Notes under the pieces: model-generated
What the model saw: only the letters and a program-made list of their open reading frames with translations
Database searches by the model: none
What the model was told of the DNA's origin: nothing
Program-made: the position numbers and the translations under genes
Source of the DNA: Ochotona curzoniae
Lineage: Eukaryota; Chordata; Mammalia; Lagomorpha; Ochotonidae
Length of the DNA stretch: 64,000 bases
Assembly (NCBI RefSeq): GCF_017591425.1
Contig: NW_024466421.1
Coordinates: forward strand, 744,001-808,000
Reading direction: 5' to 3'
Shown here: positions 1-11,310 of the stretch, one piece after another
Numbering within the stretch: the first letter of the stretch is position 1
Layout of the letters: the number at the start of each line of letters is the position of its first letter

Positions 1-159
1 GGAGAGACAGACTCTGCTGGTGCCACTGCTTCTGGGGAGCCTAGCCCTGTGTTGGAACAGAGCAGGGCAGAGACTCGCCGATCCGCACAGAGCGCCACCG
101 AGACCACAGAACCAGAAAGCCATGCAAAGCTACTCGGCAGCCCCTGCATGAGGGCTCAC

Positions 160-300
160 ACCTGCCAACCCGGGACGGGACCCACAGCCAGACACACAGC
201 AGCTCCAGCGAGAGCCCGGGACGGGACCCACGGCCGGACACACAGCAGCTCCAGCGAGAGCCCGGGATGGGACCCACGGCCGGACACACAGCAGTGGGGG
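160..300. repeat. Short minisatellite, about 46-bp unit, 2.7 copies
   Basis: Nearly identical units begin with GGGACGGGACCCACRGCC and continue through ACACACAGCAGCTCCAGCG. The third copy is truncated. No coding meaning is evident. Confidence 0.85.
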
Positions 301-2989
301 AATGAGGGACTCGGCCTTCCCTGCTGCCTGCCTGGGACCCAGGCCCCCTTCTAAGAACTGACCCTCGCAGCTGGCCCCTGACAGATTTGGGCGTGTCCAG
401 AGACACCTATGGGAGGCTCTTCTGAGCCCAGAGCTGGCCAGCTGGGTGCACCGGCTGTCCTAGGCTCTGTGTGTGGCCAGCAAACTGGGTTGTGCTAACA
501 GCTCTGTGTGGGCGGCAGCAGGGCCCTCGTTAATGAATTCAGTGACACTTGGGCTGCGGCCGGAGTAGGGATGGCCCCTGTGGCTCTGAGGCATCTAGGG
601 CAAGACAAGGAGGGCAAGTATGCCCTCCCGGGCACGTGACTGCTGCCAGCTGGGGCCCTGCCCTTGCCCACATGCCTTGCTGACTGCTGCAGGCCTGCTG
701 CCCTCCCCCGGACCATCTGTCCCGAGCTGCTGACCCAGTGAGCTCCCTGGGCACCTGCTGCACTGGCCAGTGATGATCCCAGGTGGGCTGGTGCCCAAGG
801 CCCAGCAGTGCGGGGGACTCCCAGCTGGCAGCCTCCCTCAGGGCGCTGGGCCCCACCCTTGCTCCTCAGATGCAATGCCTGTGGCTGGGGAGCTAGGACA
901 AGCCTTCTGCTGCCAGCCTGGCTGTCAGGTCTGACCAGGGCATCCATGGGAAGTGCTGCACACAAATCCCAGCCTGGAGGCCAGAAGGTGGGTGTGACGA
1001 CTAGAGCTCCTGCAGTCACCCAGAACTAGGAGGCATGAGGCACAGGAAGAGGAGAGGCCATGGTCGGGGGGCACAGCTGGGGGCTGGGAATGCCAGAGGC
1101 CAGGGGCCGTTTGGAACGCAGAAGCAATGCATCAGGATGAGGCCAGGCGGGGGGAGGCAGAGCCAGAGCCCTGATCACACGTCCCCCGCTGGGGGACTGC
1201 AGCTGCCAAGGACGATGGCCCCTGGAGCTGGTTCCAGTGAAAGGAGCTTTCCAGGAGACTCCAAGGGGACTTGCTGAGCAGGGGAAGACCAGTCCCTGCC
1301 TTGACCCAGGCCAGTGCGTCCCGAGCAGGAGTGGGGGTGGTGCCTGTCACATCAGCATGGCGCCGAGAGCAGGCAGCCCCTGGTTCCCACGCCCGGGCGC
1401 TCTGCCAGTCTCCACTTGACCCAATTGAAAATTCGCAGGTAGCACCTCACACCTTCCCAGACCTGTGAATGCACAGCAGGGCCTTTATATAATCCTGAAG
1501 GCTTGCAGATTGCACCCCGGCTCCCCCCACGACACCCACTGCTGGGGAGCTCCGTGCTCAGGCATGTGTGTGCACCGAGGTGGGCACAAGCCACGAGTGT
1601 GTGTGCACAGCTGTGTGCACTAATGGGCATGCACAGACACACATGGGGGTGTGGCCCAAGCAGGCACTGCCACAGCATTATCCGCACACGCTCAGCAGAG
1701 GCTGGGTCCTGGCTCAGGAGCCTGGGCAGCTGAGGAGGGGGCCGTCCACCCCTCCTCTCCACCTCACTTGTAGCAGAGCTGTGGGCTCAGCTGAGGCCAG
1801 GGGCAGGACGGCGTGAGGCCGCTTCTGTTCTTGTAGTGCAGCTGTGCCTGGTGTCACTCCCAAGGCTGGGCCAACCGCAAGGCTGCCACTAGCCTCATCT
1901 GTGCGCAGACATCCCCCAGCTGGGCCCTAAACGGGGAGCAAGCAACAATGCTGTGGGTGTCTGTCCCTCTCTCCCACCACTGTCGGGCATGCACCTGCTC
2001 CCCACTCACACGGAAATGCCCCGGAGGAGGGAAAACTTCAGACACTGGGGGGACCTCGCTTCTCCTGCTGCAGCCCAGGGTCCAGCTCGGCGAGCCATGC
2101 CCGCTACCGTCGGTGTCCCCTTGGCCAGCCTGGGTACACATCGATGCCCTGGCAGCCCTGGGAGCCATGGGCAGGGTGCAAGGGTGTGTCCACAAGTCGA
2201 GTGTGTGGGAGCTGCTGTCCCCCACCCCCTCTAAGTCCAGGCACTGGGGATCCAGCCTGGGACACGTGTCAGAGGAGCCGGAGCTGCTGCTGACCACATG
2301 GGGTGAGTGGCTGGGAGATCCCCCGGGGCATAGTCAGCCCCCAGCGGGTCCCCTAACTGTGAATTTGGCCTGTGGGCAATGGGATCAGCCGGGCCAGGTA
2401 CAAGGAAGCTAGTCCAGGGGGCACATCTCCGCCCGCGATCTGACGCCATCCCAGTCACACCAGTTACTGTCCAGCTGCCTCCCAATGGGGTCTGGCCATG
2501 CCCCTCTGCACAGACATACTCACACTCGTGTATATGTTCTAGGCTCCCGGTAAACCTACCACTCATACATGACACATGCAGTCACGCAAGACTCACTCAG
2601 GCTTGCACAGGATCACCCACGCATGAACATGGCCTAGAGGGAAGCCACCGTGCAGTGGGGCTGCAGGCTGCAGCTGGGTCTGCAGTCCTGCCCAGGGGGA
2701 GTGCCCGGCCACTGGTCCAGCCTGCACTGCCCATGACTCCTGCATTGTCACGGCCTTGCAGGGGGCAGCAGCGCAGCCCAGGGTGGGCCCTGCAGGCACT
2801 CCATGCAGTCATCTCTGTCATCAGCACATGGAGGCTGGGATCAGCGTGAGGGTCGGCCCGCAGCTGTCTTCAATGCCCTCAACTTCCAGCTGCATCACCT
2901 GGCTGCCTGGCTTGGGAACTTTTAAAAGCTCAGGATCAGGATCAGCTACCATTCCCAGCTCGGTCCCCCGGCCCCGCCACAGCCCCCCG

Positions 2990-3437
2990 GCCCCCCGGCC
3001 AGCGCTGCCCCGGCCTCCAGGTGAACACAGCTCGTCCCCCGGCCAGCAGCTCAGCGCCCCCCAGCACCCCCAGCCAGCGCTGCCCCGGCCTCCAGGTGAA
3101 CACAGCTCAGCGCCCCCCAGCACCCCCAGCCAGCGCTGCCCCTGGCCTCCAGGTGGACACAGCTCAGCGCCCCCCAGCACCCCCAGCCAGCGCTGCCCCC
3201 GGCCTCCAGGTGAACACAGCTCAGCGCCCCCAGCACCCCCAGCCAGCGCTGCCCCGGCCTCCAGGTGAACACAGCTCAGCGCCCCCCAGCACCCCCAGCC
3301 AGCGCTGCCCCGGCCTCCAGGTGAACACAGCTCAGCGCCCCCCAGCACCCCCAGCCAGCGCTGCCCCGGCCTCCAGGTGAACACAGCTCAGCGCCCCCCA
3401 GCACTCCCAGCCAGCGCTGCCCCGGCCTCCAGGTGAG
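2990..3437. repeat. GC-rich minisatellite, about 58-bp unit, 7-8 copies
   Basis: Each unit carries CCTCCAGGTGAACACAGC, then CAGCGCCCCCCAGCACCC, then CCAGCCAGCGCTGCCCC. Small length differences (one C more or less) shift the frame between units. Both strands are open, so the translated ORFs here are repeat artefacts. Confidence 0.93.
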
Positions 3438-3535
3438 CACGAGTGGGTATGTTTACTTCCTTTGCCTCCAACCTCTTCCGTCTAAACAGGCACGACGTGG
3501 GATTCCCACCGTACCACCGTTCTGCGCCGTGCCTC

Positions 3536-3660
3536 CCGCTTCCCTAATTATCTAATTTGTAATATTTCATTTCCCTCCCTTTCATCTCCCTCTCAACGCC
3601 CCGACCCGCTCAAATAAATATGTATTTTTAATTTCGAGGCTCCTAATGTAATCTGGCAGG
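3536..3660. promoter_or_regulatory. AT-rich island, candidate conserved enhancer
   Basis: About 125 bp of AT-rich sequence sits inside a GC-rich region, 7 kb upstream of exon 1. It has homeodomain-type cores (CTAATTATCTAATTTG), a forkhead/MEF2-like run (AAATAAATATGTATTTTTAA) and another TAAT core near its end. It matches no repeat family I recognise. Function is inferred from composition and motifs only. Confidence 0.4.
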
Positions 3661-3865
3661 CGACGTTCCACCACTCAGAGGCAGGCAGCCCCGCCAAGTC
3701 ACATGGTAAATGCCGGTGCAGCCAGCAGGTGTGCGTGGGGAGGAAGAAGGTAGCCAGAACCAGGCCTGGAGGGGACGCTGTGGAAGCCAGGCGCAGGCTC
3801 CAGGCCCTGGCCAGAGACTCCCTTCAGCCTGGTGCGGGGCGGCTCCCAACAGGTGAGGGCACACA

Positions 3866-3884
3866 GGTCCAGCAGGTGGCACAG
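3866..3884 (+). promoter_or_regulatory. CTCF-like motif
   Basis: GGTCCAGCAGGTGGCACAG fits the CTCF core CCASYAGRKGGCR at every core position. Occupancy is unknown. Confidence 0.45.
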
Positions 3885-5219
3885 CGTTCCCCTGCGGACC
3901 CTCAGTCTGTGTGCTGCCCATCCTGGTCTGGTCCTGGTGCAGGTCCACAGGGCCACACTCCCAGGCAGGGCAGCCCCAGCCTGCAGCTCCTCTCACACCA
4001 CCCAGAGGACTCAGCTAACCAGCGGCCCCCATGTATCGCAGCCCTGACACCCTGGCCATGGGCGGCAGATGCCGAGCGTGTCCCTGCCTGGTCCCAGGCC
4101 TGCTGGGAATGGCAACAGAGAGGATGAGGACAGGGGCGCAGAGTCCCAGCCCCATGTCCCATTCTAGACCTGCCCTGAGAGGTTGGAGAGCTTGTCCACG
4201 TCAGAGCCGAGAGCCTCTGCAGCCGGTCATTCAGAGCCTGCTGGACAGCAGCAAGGGCCCCACAGCCACACCGTGCACAGCCCACCCCCGCTCCCCAGCA
4301 GGGCCCTTCACAGCCAGGTGCCCAGCAGCCAGCCAGCTCCCCAGTGAGAAAGCATGACTAGCCAGGTGTGGGATGCTCCAGGGGTCAGACGTGAGACTAG
4401 GGAGAAGGCAGGGCTTCTCAGGTTACCCCATGGTACGTGAGGCTGGCAGCAGATGGGAGGCAAAGCTGATGGTCCAGGTCCCACAACGACATCCCTCCTG
4501 CCATCCGCCATCCGCTCAGGCCCGGCTGAGCTGACCCTTGTCTCTGTACCACCAGGAACAACTGCAGATACCCAAGCCTGGCTGGGAGCCGCAGGGAGAG
4601 TCCCCCACCCTGTCCTCTGGGCAGAGCTGGTTCGAAGGCTGATGTAGTGTAGGGGGCAAGTCCAAAGTCCCAGAGCTAGCACTCAGCACTACTGGTCCTG
4701 GCCAGGCCCCAAAGACACCCAGCTCATGCCCAGCAGTGCTCAGCAAGCTCTGGGGCTAGTGTCCCCTGTGGGGGACTCCACAGAACCCTGGGGGAATCAG
4801 TGCCAGAAACAGTGTCCAGGATGGGCGAGAGGGTGACAGTGCCAGCGCAAGGTCCAGCAGAACTGAGTGCAGGGGACAGGGAAGCGATGGAGGCCACTGC
4901 TGGGTATGCACGTGTTGGGGGTGGTGCAGAGTGGCCAAGGGCGGGAGGGAGGCCCGTGTGGCACCTTGAACACAGGCACAACGGAAAAACCATGTGTATT
5001 TGGAAAGAATGTGCTCCCAGGTTCCTGGGCTAGCCCAAGATGGGTGCACTCGCACTGGTCTTCAGAAGGAACCCTGGGCCTCTGCGAGCAGACTGCAGCA
5101 GGACCCTGGGGCCCTGTAAGGCACACAGCACACCTGCAGCCACAAGAGGCATAGGCGGGTAGACAGGATCTCAGCATCACCAAGCAGGGGCCCCAGGGAC
5201 CCTGGGGGACTGTATGTCA

Positions 5220-5530
5220 GCATGTGCTCGAATGTACATGTGTACACACGTGTCCACATGTGCGAGTGTGCCTGTGTGTGAGCATTTCTGTACGTAGGAG
5301 GTGTGCACAAGTATGCGTGAGGTGGGTGTGTTTGCACGTGAGTGTGCACGTGTGTGCAAGTCGGTGTCGGCACATCCGTGTGTTTGTGTGTGCACATATA
5401 CAAGGGCTGTGCATTCAAGGGTTATAATTGTGTGTGTGTACATGGGGTTGTGTACACGAAGCATATACAAAGGTGTGTGTGCATGTGGTGTGTACATGTG
5501 TGCACATGTGTGGGTTGTGTGCCTGTGTAC
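5220..5530. repeat. TG-rich alternating purine-pyrimidine tract
   Basis: Imperfect TGTGTG, GTGCAC and ACATGTG runs extend for about 300 bp. They form a degenerate microsatellite with Z-DNA-prone alternation. The histidine/valine-rich ORFs here are artefacts of the tract. Confidence 0.8.
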
Positions 5531-5679
5531 ACCCAGCCTGAGGCCCTGTGGCCATTACTCAGGGTAGGCCAGGCACAGGCAAAGGTGCTGAGCCCCCACT
5601 GAGCCAAGCGCAGTGCCCTGGGCCCAGAAGGTTGAGGACAGGGAAGGTAAGGAGGTGGCACCAGAGACAGGAACCCAGC

Positions 5680-5960
5680 GCTGCCCAAGGAGCCCCCATC
5701 CACCACCAGGGACACAGTGCTGCCCAGGGACCCAGCGCTGCCCGAGGAGCCCCCACCCACCACCAGGGACACAGCATTGTCAGAGAAGCCCCCTGTCCAC
5801 CACCAGGGACACAGTGCTGCCAGAGGAACCCCCATCCACCACCAGCGACCCAGTGCTGCCCAGGGACCCAGCGCTGCCCGAGGAGCCCACCCGTCCACCA
5901 TCAGGCACCCAGTGCTGCCCAGGAACCCAGCGCTGCCTGAGGAGCCCCCCGACCACCACG
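5680..5960. repeat. Minisatellite, about 60-bp unit, 4-5 copies
   Basis: Units alternate AGTGCTGCCCAGGGACCC, AGCGCTGCCCGAGGAGCCC and CCACCACCAGGGACACAG, with internal deletions. No gene lies across it. Confidence 0.88.
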
Positions 5961-6951
5961 ATCTCTGTGCCAAGTCCAGTAGAGCTTGAGTGAGGACAGA
6001 CACGGAAACAAAGACACCCCAGGTACTACACCCCACTGTCCTGCCCAGGGTGTGGGACCCTCAGCTCGGAACTCGGACCCCACTGGCCTGTCCCCACTTG
6101 CTGCTGTCACTGCCATGCGCAGGTGGTGTGTTTGTGTGTTCCCAGGCTCCCTGGAGTCTCAGCGAGGTGCACAGTGCCCAGGTGGCACCACAGGGCAGGC
6201 TCCGGGCTGGAGGGAAGCCCGGTCGTACGTGCAGCCCCACCAGCAGAAGCACGTTCCGTCTCTCCCTGCCCCACCTGGGGTGCTGCTTGTCTGCTGTCTG
6301 CAAAGGTGGCTGCTCCAGCAACAGGTAGGCGATGCTCTCCCTAGGTCGGACAGAGACACGTCCACCCATTGCAAGGCCCCCACAGCCCCAAGGGGAGAGA
6401 GGAGAGGCGATGCACCCCACACGGGCAGGGCCAACTGTGGCTTGATCCCAGGGGCCCCAAATCCTGACTCCTCCTTGTACCTGAGAGAAACCCCCCATGC
6501 CCTGGTTGTCTGGGTGTGCTCCCAGCAGGATGCCCACCCTGGCGATGTGTGCCCCCTGACTCAGCCAGAGTGGCCCTGCCATCTTTCTCACGTGTGGCCC
6601 TGTGTCTCATGGGGGCATGGCTCTGCGGCACCAGGGACCAGCCCTCTAAGATGACCTCAGCTCACACACTCATGGCTTTGAGATGTCCGGGGGTCTTTGT
6701 TCAACCCACCCCGGCCCCGGCCTGGCCTTCCCTCCCAGCCCTCCACATGTCTAGTTGAGCAGGCGGAAGTCCCCTTCTTCTCCTTTCTCTTCCCCCGCTA
6801 GAGGTGATGGCCAGAGCTGGGCAGTCATCTTGAACCTCTGGGCACCCCATGAAGCAAGAGGGAGCACTCAAGCACCCCAAGACCTCTGTTCTCCAGTAGA
6901 GTCCTCGGAGCCGAGTTCATGCCCAGGTGTCTCCACTGGCCTGAGACCAAC

Positions 6952-6970
6952 AGCCCACTAGGGGGCTGCC
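6952..6970 (+). promoter_or_regulatory. CTCF-like motif
   Basis: The core CCCACTAGGGGGCTGCC closely matches the CTCF consensus CCACTAGGGGGC. It lies at the start of an imperfect 66-bp duplication about 4 kb upstream of exon 1. Occupancy is unknown. Confidence 0.4.
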
Positions 6971-7160
6971 TGCACTTGGTCCACGGAGTACACGGCCCAT
7001 GGGGTGTTGTCCCCACAGAGACTCGGGGTGCTGCCTGCACTCAGCCCACGGAGTACACAGCCTGTGGGGTGCTGCAAGCACGTGGACCTGGGGTGCTCCT
7101 TGCACATGGGCCCAGGATGCTGCCCACACATGACCTGGGGTGCTGCCTGCATACGGGTTG
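6961..7160. repeat. Imperfect tandem duplication, about 66-bp unit
   Basis: Two copies share CCACGGAGTACACRGCC and GGGGTGCTGCCTGCAC. Further degenerate GGGTGCTGCC copies follow. Confidence 0.65.
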
Positions 7161-7385
7161 GCAGTGCCTTTGTACACCGCGGGGCCCACACGGGGACTCA
7201 GGACTACCTCTGCAGGGGCAGTCAGGAAGTCTGGGATTATTATCCTGCCTGATCACTGTGAGAACAGGGCAAAGGGCTATGGTGGTCTCACCCAGGGTCC
7301 GGGCACCCCAGGTGGTTCTCAGGGCACCCACGTGCTCACAGGGGGCATTTTCAGTCACATGCAGGTGAACTCACACCTGGCCTGA

Positions 7386-7454
7386 GCCAGTGACCAGGGA
7401 CAGTGTGTCCAGGCAGCCAGCGACCAGGGACAGTGTGTGTCCAAGCAGCCAGGG
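7386..7454. repeat. 33-bp tandem duplication, 2 copies
   Basis: CCAGYGACCAGGGACAGTGT followed by GTCCARGCAG occurs twice in succession. Confidence 0.8.
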
Positions 7455-8540
7455 TCCGTATGAGCCTAGAGTCAGGAGCAGGGCCGAGGTGGAACCCTGG
7501 CCAGGGTCCCGGTGGCAACTATGGTCCCAGACCCTGGCGTGGAGTAGCGCGGGCTCCCCAGCTTGGATTGTGTCAGTCCCAGTTGGGCTCCTGGTGTTAC
7601 CTTCCAGCGGGACAAACAGCATCCCCACGCCTGGTCTCTGGAGTGCTGGGAGCTTCCGGAGGCTGAGGGCTGGGGTGGGGTGTGAAGCAAGCACGACCAG
7701 CGCGGCTGCTCTGGGACCCTCCCGAGATGCACCCTCAGTCTCACTGTCCACAGGAGCTCCGAGGACACAGGGGACCCCACATGGGAGCTGGGCCCCACCA
7801 TCGCCTGCCGGGTGCGGCCCGGCCTCTACCTGACCCGCACTTCCTCTGCCTCCCGCAGGGTGTTAGGAAAACCCGTGGATGGGCCGGTGCCCACACAGAG
7901 CTGTGGGAAGGCACAGTTGAAAATAGCCTCCACAGGCAGAGAGGGCTGGGCGGGCAGGGGAGGAGCCCGCAACTGGCACTTGCAGGCGCAGTCTGGGAAG
8001 CCCTGGTGCTGGCTGCCTCCAAGCCAGGGGTCGTGCCAGACCTGCTGCTGTGGGAACTAGGCAGGGTCCTGGGGTGGCCAGGCTGGGCCCGGGACACAGC
8101 AAGGGGCAGTGCCGTGGCCTGTCGAAGGAGCAGGCAGGCAAAGCCCTGTGTGAAGCAGGAGCGCGTCTGGGCTTTGGGGCTGGGCTTGGGCAAGGGAGCA
8201 GGTTCACAGTGTGAGGGCCAGTCGGGAGGCCGGCGGGCCAGGTGACGCCCACAGCAGGAAAGCAGCCGCTTCCTCCCCATGCCCGGCCCAGGCCCTGTCC
8301 CTCCTGCTGTGCTGGGCCGGCGGTGTGGTAGGAGTGGACCCCAGAACCTGAGACAAAGGCTCTGAGGAGGGAGCATCGCCTGGCACAGAGGGGCAGGCGG
8401 TCGGCCATGGGCCCAGGAGCCAGGACCATTCCCTGGCTTCGCACCTGGGCAGACCTGGGGGAATCTGCACGTTGGAGGTGGCTTCCTGCCCTGCCCATCA
8501 CACAGGAATCCTTAATGTGTGTACCTGGCCAGGGCGCAGC

Positions 8541-9203
8541 ATAAGCAAGGTCAGGGTCAGAGTGTGAGCAGGGTCAGAGTATGGGCAGGGTCAGGGTGTG
8601 AGCAGGGTCAGAGTGTGAGCAGGGTCAGGGTATGAGCAGGGTCAGAGTGTGAGCAGGGTCAGGGTGTGAGCAGGGTCAGAGTGTGAGCAGGGTCAGTGTG
8701 ATCAGGGTCAGAGTGTGGGCAAGGTCAGAGTGTGAGCAGGGTCAGAGTGTGAACAGGGTCAGAGTGTGAGTAGGGTCAGGGTGTGAGCAGGGTCAGGGTG
8801 TGAGTAGGGTCAGGGTGTGAGCAGGGTCAGAGTGTGGGCAGGGTCAGTGTGATCAGGGTCAGAGTGTGAGCAGGGTCGGAGTATGGGCAGGGTCAGGGTG
8901 TGAGCAGGGTTGGGGTGTGAGCAGGGTCGGGGTTTGAGCAGGGTTGGGGTGTGAGCAGGGCCAGAGTGTGAGCAGGGCCAGGGTGTGAGCAGGGCCAAGG
9001 TGTGAGCAGGGCCAAGGTGTGAGCAGGGCCAGGGTGTGAGCAGGGTCAGAGTGTGAGCAGGGTCAGGGTGTGAGCAGGGTCAGAGTGTGAGCAGGGCCAG
9101 GGTGTGAGCAGGGTTGGGGTGTGAGCAGGGCCAAGGTGTGAGCAGGGCCAGGGTGTGAGCAGGGTCAGAGTGTGAGCAGGGTCAGGGTGTGAGCAGGGTA
9201 GGG
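8541..9203 (+). repeat. 17-bp minisatellite, about 39 copies (array A)
   Basis: The unit is GTGAGCAGGGTCAGAGT, with variants GGTCAGGGT, GGTTGGGGT, GGCCAGGGT, GGCCAAGGT and a shortened GTGATCAGGG form. It lies 1.7 kb upstream of the promoter island. The same family appears in inverted orientation in intron 11 at 29,930-30,385. Confidence 0.96.
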
Positions 9204-10896
9204 TCCCCAGCTGGGTCTGTCACCCTAGGCCCTGGTCAGCTCCTATGGTGCCATTATCTCCTCACCTGCCCCAGTGGGTTCCTAGCCTGCTGTCCAGGCA
9301 GGAGAGCCTGCCCAGGACCTCTGAGACTGCCCCATCCTGACCTCCTTAGCCTGAAGCGAAAGTGCCCTGAGGTGAGGTGCCATGTCTGGGCCACCCCCAC
9401 GGTGCCCAGGCCTGGGATTCTGGGGCGTACTTGCGTGGCAGCGGGAAAGCAGCAGAGGGGGGGGCCTGTCGACCCCTCTGCCCCTGGCTGGACTCTGGGT
9501 CTGAGCCACTGGCTTGGGGCTGGGAGCAGAACGTCAGGCCCACCCTGACTAGCCCCAGGCTGGGTTGTAGGGGTGCACCCTCCATGGCTGGCCCGGCTGG
9601 GGGTGGCACGCCCCAGCGGACGCTGCCTGGCTCCCTGTCCACCAGGGACAGCCAATGTGGCTGTGTCTGCCTGGCCTAATGTCAGGGTCCCCCTGGCGGC
9701 CACACTCTGCTCCTGCAGCAAGGAGACCAAGCAAGGGCAGCTGCAGCCAGGACTGGGCAGGCCTGCTCTGGGACCTGCCCCCCTCCCTTCGTTTAGTGGC
9801 AGATTTGGGAGGGCACCTTTCGCCCAGGAACGCAGGACGGAGACATGGTGCTGCCCACTTCCCTGCCTGCCTCATGGTGGAGTCACCGAGCCCTCTGGAC
9901 ATTTCGGGGGCCATGTGGGGACTGCAGGTTTGTGCAAAGCTCCTTCCAGCTGACCAAGCTGGCTTCCTCCCGGGGCAGATGGACTGGGGACGCTGCTGAC
10001 CGCACACAGTGATGGCCACAGGGAAATGGAGTGGCTGGCTCCCGGCAGTGGGGTCAGGGTGCTGATGTTGACCGAGACTTTGAGCGGATATTGGGCCGGG
10101 GCAGCAGGGGCGGGTAGAGGGTGGCTGCCATGATGATGCGCACGCGGGGAAATTTCGCATAGTGGGACCCTGGAGGCTGCGGCCCCTGGCGCTCCGGGTA
10201 CTCCTGCCTGGTCGGCTCAGGTCCCCTGGGTGGGACCCTCAGGCCTTCCATGCACACAGGGTCCTGGGCTTCGGGGCAGGGCTGGTTCTCGGCAGCGGGA
10301 TGTCCTGGCGGTGCCCAGTGGAGGGGCTGGCAGAGACCACTGGGAAGAGCAGAGGGCGGGAGGCCGCTCTCAGACCAGACCCCGCTCCTTCCAGGGCTTC
10401 CCCTCCGTATCTCAGAACAGGAAACCGCGGGAAAAGAGGCGGCCCGCCCCACCGGGCCCGCCCCATCTGGACCATCGCAGTCAGGCTGTCAGCCGCCCTT
10501 GCACCCAGGCCCACCCCCTCAGCCACCTGCACCCGCGCCACTGAAGCAGCCCCTGCCCACCCGCCCTCAGCCTCATTCACCTCCCTGCGGGGTGCCCTCC
10601 AGGCGCGGGCCATCACCTCCCTCCGCCCGCACCTGCCTTGTCAGTCCTCCCCTCCACCCCCGCGCCTGGGCCGTCCACGCGCACCCCGGGCTTGCGTCCG
10701 CCGGTGGCCACCCAGCACCCACCCCGCAGGGCTCCCGGAAGAGGCCGCGACCCGAGCCCCTGCGCGGAGGGCTGGCGGGGGGCGCGGGGCTTCGGCCGGG
10801 CCTGGGAGGTGCGCGCCGCCGCCGCCCTGCGCGCGCCCGCCCCGCCCCCCGCTCGCGCCCCCTCGGATGTGTGATCTGGAAGCCGTGTAAAGCCTG

Positions 10897-10902
10897 ATGT
10901 AA
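10897..10902 (+). promoter_or_regulatory. Possible start-stop element ATGTAA in the leader
   Basis: ATG is followed directly by TAA, 12 bases before the ATG of the longer upstream ORF. Such minimal uORFs can stall initiating ribosomes. It matters only if the transcript starts upstream of it. Confidence 0.25.
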
Positions 10903-10908
10903 TCCGTA

Positions 10909-11310
10909 ATGCAGTCTCCGGCTCCCGAGTCGGGATCCAGTTTCAGAGAGCGAGGGATTGGGGAGCGCCGGCAGCCGGTGGGGGACGCAGCGCCCGCCTC
11001 TCTCCTCCTTCTCCGCGTCCTCGGCCTCCTCCTCCTCCTCCTCCTCCCCGCGCCGCCCCGCCCCCGGCTCGGCGCGGCCGCCCCCCCCTCAGGAAGGGGA
11101 AAAAAGGCGAGAAGAGCGGGGCCGGCGCGAGGAGCGGAGCGGCGGCGGCCGGAGCGGGAGCGGCGGCGCAGGCGGCGGCGGGCGCGGCGTTGGCGGCGGC
11201 CCCGGCGGAGCGAGCGCGGAACCGGCGAGCCCGGAGACAGGCGGCCGCGTCGCGTCCTGGCCGGGCCCGGGCCCGCGCGCCCCGCAGCGCCCGCAGCGCG
11301 GGCATCCTGA
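10909..11310 (+). other. Upstream ORF in exon 1, 133 codons
   Basis: The ATG has G at -3 and C at +4, and the frame closes before the exon 1 donor. The CTC repeat gives a leucine run (residues about 32-47), and the CGG-rich part gives an arginine-rich second half. It looks like a translated simple repeat rather than a known domain. It could still repress downstream initiation. Confidence 0.25.

Larger units (their letters stand above)
1..10400. other. Upstream intergenic region, no gene supported
   Basis: I find no exon with protein homology in this stretch. Open frames are short, GC-driven and present on both strands. It contains minisatellites, a TG-rich tract, an AT-rich island near 3.6 kb and two CTCF-like motifs, listed separately. 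An unannotated long non-coding RNA cannot be excluded from sequence alone. Confidence 0.6.

Noticed and set aside
1..10400. A neighbouring gene upstream
   Set aside because: I looked for exons with known domains on both strands and found none. In human the upstream neighbour is tens of kb away.
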